Source of the DNA: Rhodamnia argentea
Taxonomy: Eukaryota; Streptophyta; Magnoliopsida; Myrtales; Myrtaceae
Reading direction: 5' to 3'
DNA length: 64,000 nt
Assembly (NCBI RefSeq): GCF_020921035.1
Contig: NC_063151.1
Location: forward strand, 1,240,001-1,304,000
Shown here: one piece after another, positions 47,382 to 61,090 of the stretch
How the letters are laid out: every line of letters starts with the position of its first letter
Numbering within the stretch: the stretch's first letter is position 1
The notes under the pieces: generated by a model
What the model was told of the DNA's origin: nothing
Seen by the model: the letters and a program-made list of their open reading frames with translations, nothing else
Database searches by the model: none
Made by a program: the position numbers and the translations under genes

Positions 47382-50091
47382 CTATTGCTCTTCAGGATCT
47401 TTCTTTCTCAACATTGATATACTGGTTTGCACATTGCTCTCATATCCACTACTATCACCTGATTCAGTTACATGCTTGTCCAACAACCTATCCCTCAAAA
47501 TATCCCGATGCGAGCGTCCTTGTTCCCGTCCAGCTCTCCGGTCCTGCAATGGTTTAAGCAAGTCAACTTAACTAAACTTTAGAGGGACAGAATGAATCAT
47601 GTGAGACGTATCTTCATTCCTAGACAACATTTTGCTGCTGAAGACTTTCTAGCGACAAGAGAGGATAATGCATAGTATAAACAGGTTACAAGACGAAAGG
47701 ATCTGCCTTGTCAACATTCCTCCCCAATTCCTCGATTCCGAAAAGACTTCTCGTTAATGATGGTTGCTCAAAGCCAAAAAACCCTTTGGGGAATATGTAT
47801 AGGAGGACAAAGAGTGACTGACCACTTGCAAGACAATCTCACAATGCTAAAATGTCTATTGATGGCAAGTTCAAGTATTAATTGATATTACACGGTAGAG
47901 AGGAGATTAACATATTGACTGGATCAATTTGTATTCTCCTCTCATTTTTTGAGTGGAATAGGGGAATTTCTTGTTGTTCAACAACCAAGGAACCCTTTTG
48001 TTAACAGAGGAAACAGACTGGGAATACAGCATTGGGGATGTAGGTGCGGCTTCAGAATATGGGATGCACATATGAATGTGTACTTACATCTCGAAAAGGA
48101 AACTCATCAGCTTCGAGCATATGAACTACATGACCCATCTTTGGCCGCTTCTGAGCATTTGGATCCACGCAACGCAGAGCTACCAAAAGAGTACGCTTTA
48201 GGGCTCTTGAAGAAGGCTTCTCTGGCAACCTAGGATCCAGAACTCCCTCTGGGTTTCTATTTGTAACCATTGTCTTAAGCCATTCAACAAGATTAACCTG
48301 AAGAGGAAAAGGGGATGCCTCTCAAATGCTCAAAGATGATTGAGGATTGACAACATCGTATTGACAAGACTGACCTCTCCAGAAGGACGGCTGTAATCCA
48401 CTGGGTTTCTCCCGGAAATGATCTCCATTATGAGAATCCCAAAGCTATATGCATCACTTCTTTCATTCAGCATGCCCGTACTGGCATATTCTGGAGCCAC
48501 GTATCTGCAGAAAAGGAAACCAATGTGATCATCATGCGTTTGGATTGAACAAAAATAGATGACATCATAAAACACTGTAAAATTGAAACCAATCAGCTTG
48601 GGGATGCCAACCCACCCAAATGTTCCCATTACACGAGTTGTCACATAACTCCTTTCTGAGCCCAAGAGCTTTGCAAGGCCAAAGTCAGATACCTTCGCAT
48701 TCCACTGTTTATCGAGTAAAATGTTGCTCGATTTGATATCTCGGTGAACAACCTTAGGCTCGAGCCCCTCGTGCAGGTAAGTTAAGCTGTGCTTTATGTT
48801 CAACCCCTAAGGTCAGCGACTTCAAATATGGAACCAAAAATGAGCTCTACTACAATTGAATCGGCACAAAGACTTACCCCTTTGCAGTGCCGATGATGAT
48901 GTTCATGCGAATCTCCCATGTGAGCGGGCTGCAAGGCCCAACATCCCCATGAAGCCACTGCTCTAAATTCCCATTGTCAACATACTCATAAACAAGCATC
49001 CTATGACAGCCAAACAGCGTATTATGATTCACATTATCTGCTTATTTTCAATTCTATGAACCAACAGTAGAAATAGTAAGTCGCAGCACATCGGTTGCAT
49101 ATATTGAAATTACCTGTGAGCTCCTTCAACACAGTAACCGAGCAACCTTACCAAATTCTTATGTCGAACCCGCCCAATTGCTTCTACTTCCACCTTAAAT
49201 TCCTTTTCCGCTTGTCCCCTGCCACACAAGAACACCGAATTGACAATGTTGAAGCCGCACATTCTCCAGAAAAGCTTTCACTCTTACCAGGACAAAAAGT
49301 TTCTCCGACAAACACGCACTTAAATTTGGCAACAACCTCAATTCCACATAACGCCGTCGTCTAAAACCCCTCGCAACACAAACGACTAACCGAACACAAG
49401 CCCCGCGAAAAATGTTTCAAGTGAAGTTTTTCAAGCCCGCATTTACCTGTTGTTCAGCAAATTCTTGACGGCGACTCTCATGCCGTCCTCGAGCACACCC
49501 CGGTACACGATCCCGTACCCACCTTCACCAATCACATTCTCGTCGGCGAAATCCTCCGTCGAAACCTGAAGCTCTCGCAACGTGTACCAGTGCCCCCAAC
49601 CCAAGTGTGAAACCTCCGGCGTCGCCGTCACAGCCATCCCCTGCTCACCGGGTCCGGACCCGCCACTACCGGGTCGCTCCGGGTACGAAATCCGGTGGTC
49701 CTTGCCGATCTCCACGTGGAGTCGGGTCGGGCTATCTTCCTTCGGCTGAGGGACCAACGCGAGAGCATGCGGGTGGTCGGGGTTCGAGTCCGGGGCCTTG
49801 GGGTGGTCGACCCGGATCTCGAGAATCTCCTTGGAGACGTTCGGGATGGTAGTGTTGGCGTGAGAGACGATGGACTTGACGGGTCTCGAAGCGCGTTCCT
49901 GCCTCTGTCTTCTTCTTCTTGCTGCTCTTGGAGCCGGCGGTGTTGCGCCTCGAGGTGAAGTAGAGGGAGACGAGGAAGAGGGCGATGACGATAGCAGCTC
50001 CGACGCAGATGCCCACGACCACCCACAAGCGGAGGCCGAAGATGAACGTCCGTCTCGACAGCCGGTCGTTCAAGAACGCAGGCTCCGTCAT
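47382..50091 (-). CDS. receptor-like protein kinase (At2g42960/At3g59110 type), +1 frameshift in exon 1
   Basis: Seven exons with GT/AG junctions: 49447-50091, 49114-49218, 48878-49000, 48616-48786, 48375-48504, 48088-48297 and 47382-47543. They total 1546 bases, one too many. Discounting one base gives 514 residues. A short outside tail ([15 protein letters not shown]) precedes one membrane segment ([20 protein letters not shown]), with no ligand-binding ectodomain. Then come a basic juxtamembrane stretch, [31 protein letters not shown] and the kinase domain. Its motifs are [43 protein letters not shown] and [15 protein letters not shown]. Catalytic Lys, HRD and DFG are all present, so it should be an active Ser/Thr kinase. 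The frame break lies between about 49880 and 49960, in an AAG-rich stretch. Without correction only the membrane anchor would be made. Confidence 0.9.
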
Positions 50092-52487
50092 GTTCGCTCC
50101 ACTTCTTCTTCCTTCTTCCCTTTTCCTCCTCCGCCCTCGCAGCCGAATTCTCCGAGAGGGAGTTGAAGAAGCGGAAAGAGAGCGGAGGGAGCGAGCGGGG
50201 GTTGAATTCGTGGGCGGCGATTGAGTGAGCGAGCGAGACTCTGCGACTCTGAGTGGGGTGGTGCGCGCTGCGTGCTGTGTAGGGAGAGGACCTGGCATGA
50301 TGGCACTCCTCGCTAGAGTGGGGAGACGCCCACACGGGGCCCCACCTTTGTTTTTTTTTTTTTTCTTTTTCATAGTTTTTCTCGCCACATTTTTCATTTA
50401 TATATATATATGTATATATATATTTTACCTCGTCGGGATTCTTCTATAAGCGGGTCAAAATAAATCATTTCTTTTGGTAGGGACGTATCATTCCATCATA
50501 GTTTATATCTGGCGCAATTTAATGAAGTGTAAGAGAAGGGTCCCACTCCATGTGGTCCTGGCGTGTCGGTAGAATCCTGGGGGGTCGACAGTAGATTTTC
50601 TCCGTCCGAATCCAACGATTCTTAAATCGTACGAGACGGATCCCCGATCGATCGAGCTCCGGTTCCGATGATCGAGCAGCCGTAGCTCGGCTCGACCAAA
50701 TCACGATCAACTCGAGAGGGTCGGTCGCGACCCGCGGTCGAGCAACCGAACATGACCAATTTCCGACTCCATGGGAGCGATGGCTACGGCGAAATGGGAA
50801 CGGGATTGCGCCGAAATTGACTCCCGGGTCTAGTAGGCTGTGGGGCTTGACCATACCGACAAATCCACTGAAATTACCACCCTCCAACGTACGACATTTT
50901 GTATGGGGAGGACACGTGGACGGTCGGATGAATAAATTTTGTCCGACTTCGTACGCTCCAAGGTCTACTCGCCAATGTGAAGGGAACAAAAAGGGAGTAC
51001 TTCAAACTCAAAGGTCCAACAAACGAAAGAAATTGGGGAAGAATAAGATAAAGAGTAAACGATAGTGGTTGTGAATGTGATTAGCTTCTTCTTTTGCGAT
51101 AATATCCGGCATTAAATTAATACAATTCTTTTTAGTAGCTTTTTTGACTATGGCTGGGGTTGTGGACCTTAGTCTATCGTAAGTCATTATTTAATTCAAA
51201 CGAATTTAATGGAGGCGGAAGAAGGGTACATCGATGGCATCATTCCCGACATCGCACGTGTCGTGGCCATGCTTGGGGGAGACTTTGGAAGTAGGGTGCT
51301 TAACTTGTGGTAATTATTCGACCAAAAAGAAAAAAGAAACTTACGGTAATTCAAAAATATTATGGTAATTCAGCGCTCGATTTCGAGTTATGCCGTGTCA
51401 TGTGAGGTTGGGTTACTTTTAAATGAATTTTGATCGTATTGGGGTCAAGTTGTATACAAGCTGAAAGCGGTATGCACGCAGGGGATGTGCATGCATGGAG
51501 CGAGCACAATGTACGGGAGATACGTGAATGAGTAAAGAGCTGAGTTAGAAGTCCATGTACATTCTTTTGAAGTTTGTGGCTGATTCATGTATTAAGATTA
51601 GCCAAATTTTGGTTTCTTGCGCTAGAGTGAAACATGGGAGAAAAGGAGACGAGAGAGAGAGAGAAAGAGAGCAAGCAACATTTTGCGTTGCCACCCAAAT
51701 CGAGATGTGACTAGGCTAGGGACGAGCTTCATGTATGGACATGACGTTGCTAAGGGGTCCGGAGGAGGTCAAGCTACGGGCCCAAACCGGCTTACCCGGT
51801 GATCGCCTCTAACCCCCAACATGCGCGGGCGAGAGGCAAAGACGGTTCTCCTCGACATAAAATGATAGTCACGACTCAAACCGAGCATTTCGACTGCCCA
51901 GGGCACGGATCAGAAGAAAAATGTGGAGGCCTTTCAAATGATTCTCCTTACGAGCAATATCAATATTCTAGGGTAATGAAAGCCCTCAAGGAAACACACT
52001 CCATTTCTTAGACAGTGAAGCACGCTCTTAACTCGGTAACATGGAAGAAACATGAATCTTGTTTTCCACAAATTCTAGCAAGAAAAAAATAGGGCATGCA
52101 TGAACAAGAGTCTCAATGCTTCCGTTTCGATGCAAATTGGAGTGCTCCATTTTTTCCAGTACAGGTGGAGTTTAACACCCTTTTATAGCCGGAGCCAAAC
52201 AAGGCCGTCTATGCGCAAATGCTGCGCAGCAGCTTATTTTTCGAAGACTAATACGATTCACCGGTCCCCTCAGAGATGCCACCATCTTAGTGCTAACTGC
52301 TAAGCAATAGATAGCTACCTTCGAAGGATATGCAACTTTTATATGTTTCTTCAGATCTTCCACGCCCATTCCAGGCATGCGCTGACTCCATATATAATTC
52401 TGTGAACTGCTGAGATGCTATGAGTACCTTTCCCTCATCTGGCCAAACATCATCAAGACATCAGCAGAAAAAATGACGGGCCCCATC
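50092..52487. other. intergenic DNA, no gene recognised
   Basis: 50092-50330 is probably the kinase promoter and leader. A T-run (50351-50364) and a TA microsatellite (about 50400-50424) follow. A GA run lies at about 51648-51672. Several 60-150-codon frames on both strands match nothing known. Confidence 0.45.
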
Positions 52488-55400
52488 TCACATGGTCAGA
52501 CCCGTCATTTTACAGATGGGGCACAAGTTCTTGTGCATCAGCCATTGCTTTATGCAGTCAGTGTGGAAATCATGCCCACATTCCAGAGTCCCAACACCCT
52601 CTCCCTCGTTGTACAACTCCTGCGTACAAAAAAAGTTCCCTGTTAGGCACCGAATTGTCATAGAAGCTCTCAACAATCGTGAACAAGCAGACTTTAAGCT
52701 TGCGCTGCAATGCAGGAAAAAAGGGTTTCTATCTACCTGACAAATGCAACAGGCTTCAGCCTCCACGTCCATGCAAACTAGAACTGTGTATTTGCGCTGC
52801 TTCATGCGAGCTAATACGGCTTCCTCGCTCAGCCCAGTGCTGACGTTTCCAATGCGTTCTTCCAATGCCAATAATTCCTGGCACCCCAGCATTTAAACTA
52901 TGTTTAAGCTTCTTAATGATTTCAAGAAATTAACAATAATTTTGAGAGAAACAGCTTCAGCATTTACCTCATAAGACATGTTATCGACATCAAGCCGCAT
53001 GTCCCCATGCCGATCATGAATATCAGCTACCCCAAGGAATACTGATTGATCGAGAATCATGACATCCTAAACATGAAACAAAACATGCAAAGGTTAATAT
53101 CAAAGTAGCATCTTTCACCGCCAGTGCAATCTGACTCGTGCATAATTGTTATGGTCCGGGCTTGCACTCGCTGATTGTGATACTAATACACATTGCATCT
53201 CAGAGAAAAATTGCCAAGTAGCCACATAGGAATTCTTAATGTTCTAATGATCCCACGGATGGGATGCAGTGAGGAAGCCTGTAGGATTGTTCAGTTCAGA
53301 CTCTGAGATATTATTGGCCCTACACGAAATGATTTCTTGCAATACATATTGATTAACCATCGTGTCCCAACAGTATACTCCTAACACTTCTAGCATCTTA
53401 TGTGCACGATGGGGACAATCACCACTCGTCTAATGTCCCAAAGATCCATTGGCAAGAGCCAATTTTTTTGCTTAGAATCCATAATGGTTCCGTTCTCCAA
53501 TGATATGCTTCCAGCAATCCGTAGTTGAGCTTATAACATTGGACACAAAATTCTAACCTCAAGACGTAAGCCCTCTCCCTGGTGCATATGATCCAACACA
53601 CTCCGAATCTGTTCCACAACAAATGACACCAGATAAGGCTAATGCACAATCAGAAATGTCAAAGAAACAGATAGTCCACGACTCTACTACTCAGTCAATT
53701 ATGTTCCACTTAATCCCTCATGCCTCTCAAAATATTTTAAAGTCAAAAGCACTAAAAAAGTGATGGCCAGAGTAAAATTTGAATCATGGTGTCACGATCA
53801 CACAGAAAAAGAGACTAGGTGTTAGCATGGCTCGAGGAAGTATACTTATGCAGTTCAAACCATAAAACAAAGCAAGCATTCATTATTGACTACGAAAGAC
53901 ATAGATTCCATGAAACAAGTAGCCATAATAAATGTTCAGATACATGTGAAAGAGAGGCAAAAGTATGATCTAAGCTTAGAGCAATTGCTAAAGTCGGAAG
54001 TTAATCCATCTTGTGGTACTTGAGGACTTTGATATAGGTACGTGTGGTTGTAACTTTCTCGCATCTGACATGTTTTACCTCTGAATTTGGGCTCAGCAAG
54101 TATCCAAAACCTAGAAAGAAAATGTGGGTATGTCCTAAGACAAAAGGCATAACAAATATCCCTCATGCTAAACACGTAGTACAATAGGCAGACATGCATC
54201 ATTTTGTCACTTTAACCATTTGGGTAACCTTTCTTAACAAATTCATCATGATGGATTCCATGTCCCATAACCACACTCATGTTTTGTCGTGTCCGCATGG
54301 GTCTCGTAGGCCGATAAGGATAACCAGAGCAATATCTCATACCAAAGCTGTTGTCAGCACAGTAGATGCTTGATTCACATGTGGAGGGAAACCAAGAAAA
54401 GGAAAGACAGCAACTAACCAAGGGTAGCAAGTCAAACAACTACTGCACTTGAAGCATCCATTTTTAAGGCGTAAGCACAGAACATGGCCACACATCCAGC
54501 ACGGACATAAAATAGCACAACTTGACTATAGTATAGCAGCAGGACAAACCTCTGAAACAAGCCTTCTTCGCCCTTCACTTGCCGCAGCCAAAGTTCGCAC
54601 TGAGTACGGAATTCCTAGTGCATCACCATGTCTTTCCATCCAAGGTGCTGACCTGGGGAATGACCGACGATGACCCTGGTTACGAGACCCGGATGAAAGA
54701 ACAACATCTTGTGAGAAAGCAGAATGGCCTGAAACATCTGAAGAATGGCTGCTATGATCCGTCTCGCTCCCAATGGAAGCTAACAACGATCTGCGGACGT
54801 ATTCAGATAATCTTCGGGGGTACTGGGAATGACGACTGCGATGAGGCACCGAGTTAGGTTGAGATGATTGAGGGACAGATGTACTGGATCCAGCCTGAGT
54901 AGTATATGTGGTACTTCTTGGAATTGCACTACTTCCACCCGGTATATCTCCAGATACTGGTCCTTGAACCAAAGTTCTCAATTCACTAGCAGGTAGATAC
55001 ATAGGGTGTCTCCCAATATTTCTTGAAAACCTGCCCAAGCTGGCTTCTTGCAGCTCATCACCTCTGTTTCTAGAGAAAGCTGAACTAGATGAAGTGCCAG
55101 GTCTAGTGATAGAACCTCTGCTCCACCTAATTGATTGTTCAGGGTATGGCCAAGAAGGCAGATCAAGCATATCAGGCTGGTCTTGGACATTGACGTTGCT
55201 AGATCCAGGTGCCAAAGGCAAGTCCAAGGAATGGTCAACTGAAATCAATCTTGATGACTGGGAGGTAGACAAGACATTGGAGTTGCTAAGAGCACCTCCC
55301 ATAGGGTGTATGATGGAAGAGTTTGGACAGTTGTGCATAGAAGAATTGATCCTCAGGCGAGAACTTCTCTGTGAGGTTTCCGCACTTTCCGAAACGCTTG

Positions 55401-56280
55401 TATAAGGAGGACCATGAGAAACTATTCCTGTCACATGACTCACGCTTGACCCTAGTCGTGGATCTGCCTGTTCTGACACATGAGACATATTTGAGTTAGT
55501 GCTGATGTTACTGTGAGCAGAAGTAGCATGCTGTGCACTAGTTTCTTCCACTTCAAGAAAATGAGGGCTTTCACCAATAGAAGATTGACCAACATGTCCT
55601 TCAAGAGACTTTCTTTTACAAGGTATGTGCCTGATATCCAATGAGCCACCTTGTCCACCATCATTCTCTCCCACAATACATTTACCATGCCCTGGAGGTA
55701 TCATGAAAGGATCAGAGCAACCAGCGGGAGGAAGTTGTTGACCATTGAGTCCAGTCAACGAGTATAAACTTGGAGACTCAGAAAAAGAACTATCACTGCC
55801 ATGACCTGCATTCAGGTTTAGGTTCTGCCCAATCCAACTAGAACGAGAACTTTGAATCATCAGCGGATTCACGCTGACATCATCTAACAAGAATCTTCTA
55901 TTGTTGGCACTTCTTTGATGATCTTCAATAAGTGGACCAGAACCACCAGAAAATCCTGCTGAAGACAACCATCCATGTTCCTCTTTCCACTCACTACTAC
56001 CAACCTCATGAAATGAACTGCTAGAACCACGCTCAGGTATGCTGCTGCCCAGCAGGTTCTGCCGCTCATGATTAACTGAGTTCAAAAATGCCATTTGATC
56101 ACTAGGCGGTACCATACCCCGTGAAATTTGGCCCTCTGATGAACTATGTGTAGTATTCCAACAAAGCTGATGACTATTCATGCCATTGCTTGAAGAAGAA
56201 GAAGAAGAAGAAGAAGAAGATGGAAGATCAATATCAAGAGCTTCTGGCAAGGAACTTATTGCACTTCTCTGCCCTTGCAT
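52488..56280 (-). CDS. RING-H2 E3 ubiquitin ligase, MBR1/MBR2-like
   Basis: Five coding exons, 54550-56280, 53558-53608, 52968-53066, 52737-52877 and 52488-52619, join in frame to 717 residues. The long first exon starts MQGQRSAISSLPEALDIDL. It then encodes a poly-Ser tract from a GAA-type microsatellite (56190-56220 on the plus strand) and a Ser-rich, low-complexity region with SRHSQYPRRLSEYVRRS near its end. The short middle exons give IRSVLDHMHQGEGLRLE and DVMILDQSVFLGVADIHDRH, and then ERIGNVSTGLSEEAV. The C-terminus is a RING-H2 domain (CCICQ, ECGHDFHTDCIKQWL, CPICK). Known for the family: MBR1/2 target the mediator subunit MED25/PFT1 for degradation and promote flowering. I infer the same biochemical role, not the same target. 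Confidence 0.92.
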
Positions 56281-56285
56281 TAGGG

Positions 56286-57990
56286 CTGAGATATATATGT
56301 CTAATCAACTTCCACTTCTCAAAGTCAGCTCCGAGAATGTCTGATGTAGTGAATAAAAAAAATGAACAGGGATCAAGTTCTGGAGGAAAAAAGTTCACAA
56401 CTTAAATTTTCCCTTAGTTTCCATAAATCAAATCTAAATGTGAAGATTCACATCATGCACAGAACAGAGGTTCATCACAATAAGGATCAGAGAACACATT
56501 GCTTTGAAGCACTATGTTTTGTTCTAATGGTGAATATTACTTACTTAACCCTATTTGATTCTAGATAAGCCCGGACACTTTTTCTCAGAAGAATCATCAC
56601 TCATCAAGCCCAGTTTTTCGCTCTACTCAATTTATGCAGGACCGAATCAACAAGTGGTAAATGTCTATCACCGTTACCGGTTTACTCTGCCTAAACTTTA
56701 GCAGTGAGATAAATATAACACAAACATCGACTCTGATATGCAATCGACAATGGAGAGAGATTAGCAATGCTTACAAGACACAAAAGTATACTACAGATAC
56801 GGTAAAGGCCAATCCAGTTCAATCGCTATCCACAGGCTCCATTGTTTATTCTGCTCCATCAAACTGAGACTAAGAAAATTTTGTGAAATCTTTTGCCATT
56901 AAAATTTTATTGTGACTCCATTAACTTATGTTCTAGCACCAAACATGAAACCCATCTTGAATTGCGAAATGCAATCAGAACTGGAGAAAGAAAACTGATA
57001 TTCATCATCCTCTAACATAGAACAAGCCAAGTGTGTCCAAAGTTCAGAGAAGCAGCATAGAAATTGTCACCGACAACCATTTCACCATAGTGATATGATA
57101 TCCTAAAACAAACAAACTAGAATGAACTTGGTCATTCAGATTAACTGTGAAACCTTGTGTGTGCTAGTTATTCCAAACAGAAGCTTGAGGAGCAGAGTAG
57201 CAAATTTTGAGTTTAAATAGCGTCACACAAAGACCTTAATTGAACTCACTTCAGAAACACCATTGAAACTAATGGAAACTGAGCAGGCACAGCAATCAAA
57301 AGCAACAACAGCAATAATGACTCTAATATCAATACGCCTCCAAGTGTTGAACTGAATTTCATATGCACCCAGAAGGAAAGACAGAGAGCATCACAAACAA
57401 TGTTCAAAGTTGTACAGCGCTCTTCAATGAAATGATCACCAATGTCAACAGTGAAATTGTGCAGCCACAAATGGCAATCATCGACCTCTCAAGCAAGCCA
57501 AAAAAGTATCAAAACTGGTGTAGCCATTTGAATGAGAGAAATATCAATCCTCCAAAAAAAAAAAAAAGGTTAATTTGCGGATGATAAAGGCGATATGCAA
57601 TTTACATCTTTCTCTATACTAAAGCTTCTACGTTAAAGGAAGTGCAATATACAATGACCCAGACATGGGAATCTGTAAATATATGTAGGATCAGCACAAA
57701 CAGGTTCCACAGAAACATCAGCTAAAACAAACACCCCCTCAAAACATTGACTAGCTATGAGAACCAAATAAAAGACCAGGGGCTTACAACAAACCCAGAA
57801 AATGTAAAGCTCAGATTTTATCCAACACAAAATCTTGTTTCGGTTCTGAGGAACGACGAAACAAAACAAAAATCCCAAAAAAATTTGTCAAAAAAAAAAA
57901 AATCATTCCCAAAATCAATGATCGATAATCACCCACCCACCCATCAATCAGGTAAGAAATATCAGAAAGGAAAACAAGGAAAGTTCATAC
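56286..57990 (-). other. 5'UTR intron of the MBR-like gene (predicted)
   Basis: On the minus strand the sequence just before the ATG reads TCTCAG|CCCTAATG, an acceptor five bases upstream of the start codon. A donor AAAG|GTATGA lies at 57990, next to a stretch that could be the untranslated first exon (57991 to about 58200, leading to GA-rich DNA at 58280-58310). The intron would be 1.7 kb. Long leader introns are common in plant regulatory genes. The donor is a choice among several GT sites. Confidence 0.5.
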
Positions 57991-58199
57991 CTTTGAGATG
58001 CTTCAGAGCAAGCTGACCGATCTAAAATCAACGCCTCCAGAAAAAAAAATAAAAAAATAAAGGCGTTTAATCTAAGCTTCACAACAAACTCCTTCACTTT
58101 CTCAGGAGAATTTGATAGCAATTTAAAAGAAATGGAAACAGAAACACCAGCTACCAAGAAGAGGCAAAGCAAGGTCTTGGATGCAGAAGAAGGGGGTGA

Positions 58200-59110
58200 G
58201 AATGAGAAGATAAAATCCAGACAGAACCAAAGAAGAGGATTAAAAAGAGGTCAGTAACCACTAATTTAGGGGAAAATGGACCCAGAGAGAGAGACAGACA
58301 GACAGAGGGAGGGAAAGTAATGGGTCATTATTGAGCAGTTTCCTACCAAAGAACTGCATAAAGATTAGATATTGAATGCCAAGAATCCAACCAAAGCCAA
58401 AATTAAAGTCCCCCAAAGCTGTTTTACCAAATGTATGTCTGTGTGTCTCTCTCTAGGCTTGCTTTGCGTTCTTGGTTCTTCTGACATTACATTGGTTGGT
58501 TTATGTCTCTCTCTACCCCCCCATAAACATGATAATTAAAGAAAAGAAAGACCCGTCTCCCGATACACGCCGAAGCTTAGTCAGGCAGGCAGACCCACAC
58601 ACACACTCTCTCTCTCTCTGCTTTGCTCGGTTACATCTTCTTCACGACAAGCACCTTCCCATTACCATCATATGTCCGCTTTTTTTTTTTTTTGCCTTTT
58701 TTTTCCTCGCTCGTTTTCTGAGGAGCCAGCCAGCCTTCTGACTTATTGTTCTTGGGGGGGTTTTGTGGTTGTGACAAAGAAACGATTTTTAACAAAACCA
58801 ACTAAAGAAATGCAGACGCGTGGCTGGAGTAATTTCTGGGACACTTCTTCGGGAATTTATTATCTTCTCGATTTGTTCTCTTTTCCTTATCGACGTCCGA
58901 AAAGCCCGAATATGAAGAACACTGCACGGGGCTGCTTTATGCGTGCTTTTGTTGACTTTGCGTACTCCGTTGCGTTTTCCAGGAAAGATAATGGAAAGGG
59001 TCAGAAATTGGCAGGGCAAATTTCAGTAACAGAAGGAAAGTCAGATGCTATTCGAGGGCATTTGAATCATCAGTTTCCGACCAAAAAAAAAAGAATCATC
59101 CGTCATAATT
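58200..59110. other. upstream region of the MBR-like gene, no further gene
   Basis: Contains GA/CT microsatellites (58280-58310 and 58604-58620) and T-runs near 58681-58694. No coding region recognised. Confidence 0.4.
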
Positions 59111-59510
59111 ACACAAATGATCATTGAACTTTCACATAATTTATGATATGATCTCTAAACTTTAAGCTTAATATATAATATAATATAATATAATATAATA
59201 TATGAATTTTTAATTTGTTCAAATATGATCCATAGAATTTTAGTATATGTTCAATTTAATCCTCTAAATTGCATAAAAATGTTCTATGTTATCCTTCCTT
59301 TGATTCAAGTTCAATGACAACATTGAATTTTTTCATACTGTCCGGAGACTAAATTGAAGATGTACCAAAAGTACATAAACCACATTTGAATAAATTAAAA
59401 GTTTGAGAACTACTTTCTACATTGAGTTAAAAATCACGAACCACATTAAATAAACTTAAAAATCATGAACCACGTTGTATATTAGACCAAAGTTTAGGGG
59501 TCATTTGTGT
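59111..59510. mobile_element. fold-back element with ACACAAATGA ends and (TATAA)n core
   Basis: The left end ACACAAATGATCATTGAACT and the right end, reading ACACAAATGACCCCTAAACT on the other strand, form an inverted repeat. Inward similarity continues (aaactttaagctta, ataaacttaaaaatcat). A five-base (TATAA)n microsatellite lies at about 59170-59203. It is about 400 bp and non-coding. Confidence 0.6.
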
Positions 59511-59759
59511 CATTTACCCTTTTTTTACCCGAATGATTGATTATTATGTACTGCTGCTCTCATAGCCTGTCTCTTTGGTTTACAAGTTGGTATTTCATTT
59601 TCAAACATGGCTGTAAGTGGAATATGAATGTCCGTCGCATTAAAAGTCAGATCTTGCGATGCTTTGCACAATAATAGCAAATGGACGTCTGATTCACTAA
59701 CAAATGAAGGTCCGACCCAATAAAAAAAAAAAAAGGTCAAATTTAATGACGTTTCACAA

Positions 59760-60620
59760 TGTTATGATCTTGGTGGCAAGTGGCAACGTTGCAAAGCTTT
59801 GTATATAGTCGTAATTTAAGGTGGTCAAATTTACGGCGTTAAGTTATAGGTTACCATGGAACATTGTAAGCCTTTGGAAATCGCGGTAATTGGAAGAAAA
59901 AATGCAATGCTTTGAAAGAATTGACAATATATTACTCTCTCGATTACAACCGGACGTCGTAACTCTTGTAAACTGTTGTAATTTAAAAAGAACATTAGAA
60001 TTTAGAACATTTTCTTTACCATGACCCTTGTCAGACTTTGTAACATAAGAAATTCCAAATTGATGATGTCCTGCGCTTGGTTCTGACAACATATTGTTAC
60101 AATTTATAAATCATTGTAGCTAAAAAGAAATATTTATGATGTTTTTCTTTAAGTTATTACTAACCATCATAAACGTTTGCAATTGGTCGTTATTAAAAGC
60201 ATGAAAAGTTACAACATGTTGCTTTAAATCACGACAGATCGTCGGAACATTTATGGAAAGTTGTTATTAAAAATAAGATAATAATATATGACATAACGTT
60301 GTTGATAACGACGTAACATTGTAAATATTTTACACCGTTGTCATTTTAAAAAAATATATGAATTTTACGATGCTTTACTCTTAGTTACAACAAAATGTCG
60401 AAACTCCTTGGAAATCGTCATGGCTACCCGATTATGATATTTTGGTCGTAACGCCTGTACATTTACAAACGGTCAAGACTTTTGAAAAGAACTTGTTTGT
60501 GACATGAGCAAAAAGACATGAAAAAAAGAATTTGTCTCTTGACGCTTTAGAAAAGCTGGCGATAGTTATTCTAACCACTAGCAATAGTCGCAAAGTCGTA
60601 TAATTTCCAATTATTCTATG
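59760..60620. repeat. cluster of 'GTTGTAA/GTCGTAA' words
   Basis: Phrases like cgttgtaa, gtcgtaac, acattgtaa and their reverse complements (ttacgacg, ttacaac) recur over about 0.85 kb. This is the same kind of subterminal short-word array as at 24176-24862, but with a different word. It is probably the end of a decayed DNA transposon. Confidence 0.45.
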
Positions 60621-60629
60621 GGCATCTAG

Positions 60630-61090
60630 AGGTCTATAGGTGTAATCCTAATCAACACGAGTATGCTAATTGCTACTAGACTCGACTAGCTTACTCGATG
60701 TTCAAAACTAGACTCACCTATCCGATGCTTGATCAGTATCTATTTTCCTACTTGAGCTCAACTTGGTTAGAAAATAGAACACTTAGCGCTCAACTCGACT
60801 GGAAAATTGAGATACTCGAGCTCGACTCAATCATAGACAACTTATGAATAAAGCTTGAGCTCGGATTCTATAAGCTCGAGCATTTTGCAACTATAAGTAT
60901 TTTGTGTTCACTCCCTTGATTATTAAGAATTAAAAAACAATAATAATTCATGAAAAGCTCGATTAGGTTTGTGAGCCTCTCAAGCTAAGTATTGGCAAAC
61001 TCAACAATCGACTTGACAAAATACTCAAATAACTTGAGTTCTAGTTCGACTCAAATTCAAACAAGTTGAACTCGAATTATTCGGAGTAGC
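60630..61090. repeat. dispersed repeat rich in 'ctcgagctcgactc' words
   Basis: Variants of gctcgagctcgactc and ttgagctcgag recur in both orientations over about 450 bp. This is typical of a decayed plant repeat of unknown class. No coding. Confidence 0.5.

Noticed and set aside
49628-50335. 235-codon minus-strand open frame overlapping the kinase start
   Set aside because: It is a third reading frame, rich in Arg and Pro. The kinase motifs and membrane segment lie in the other two frames.
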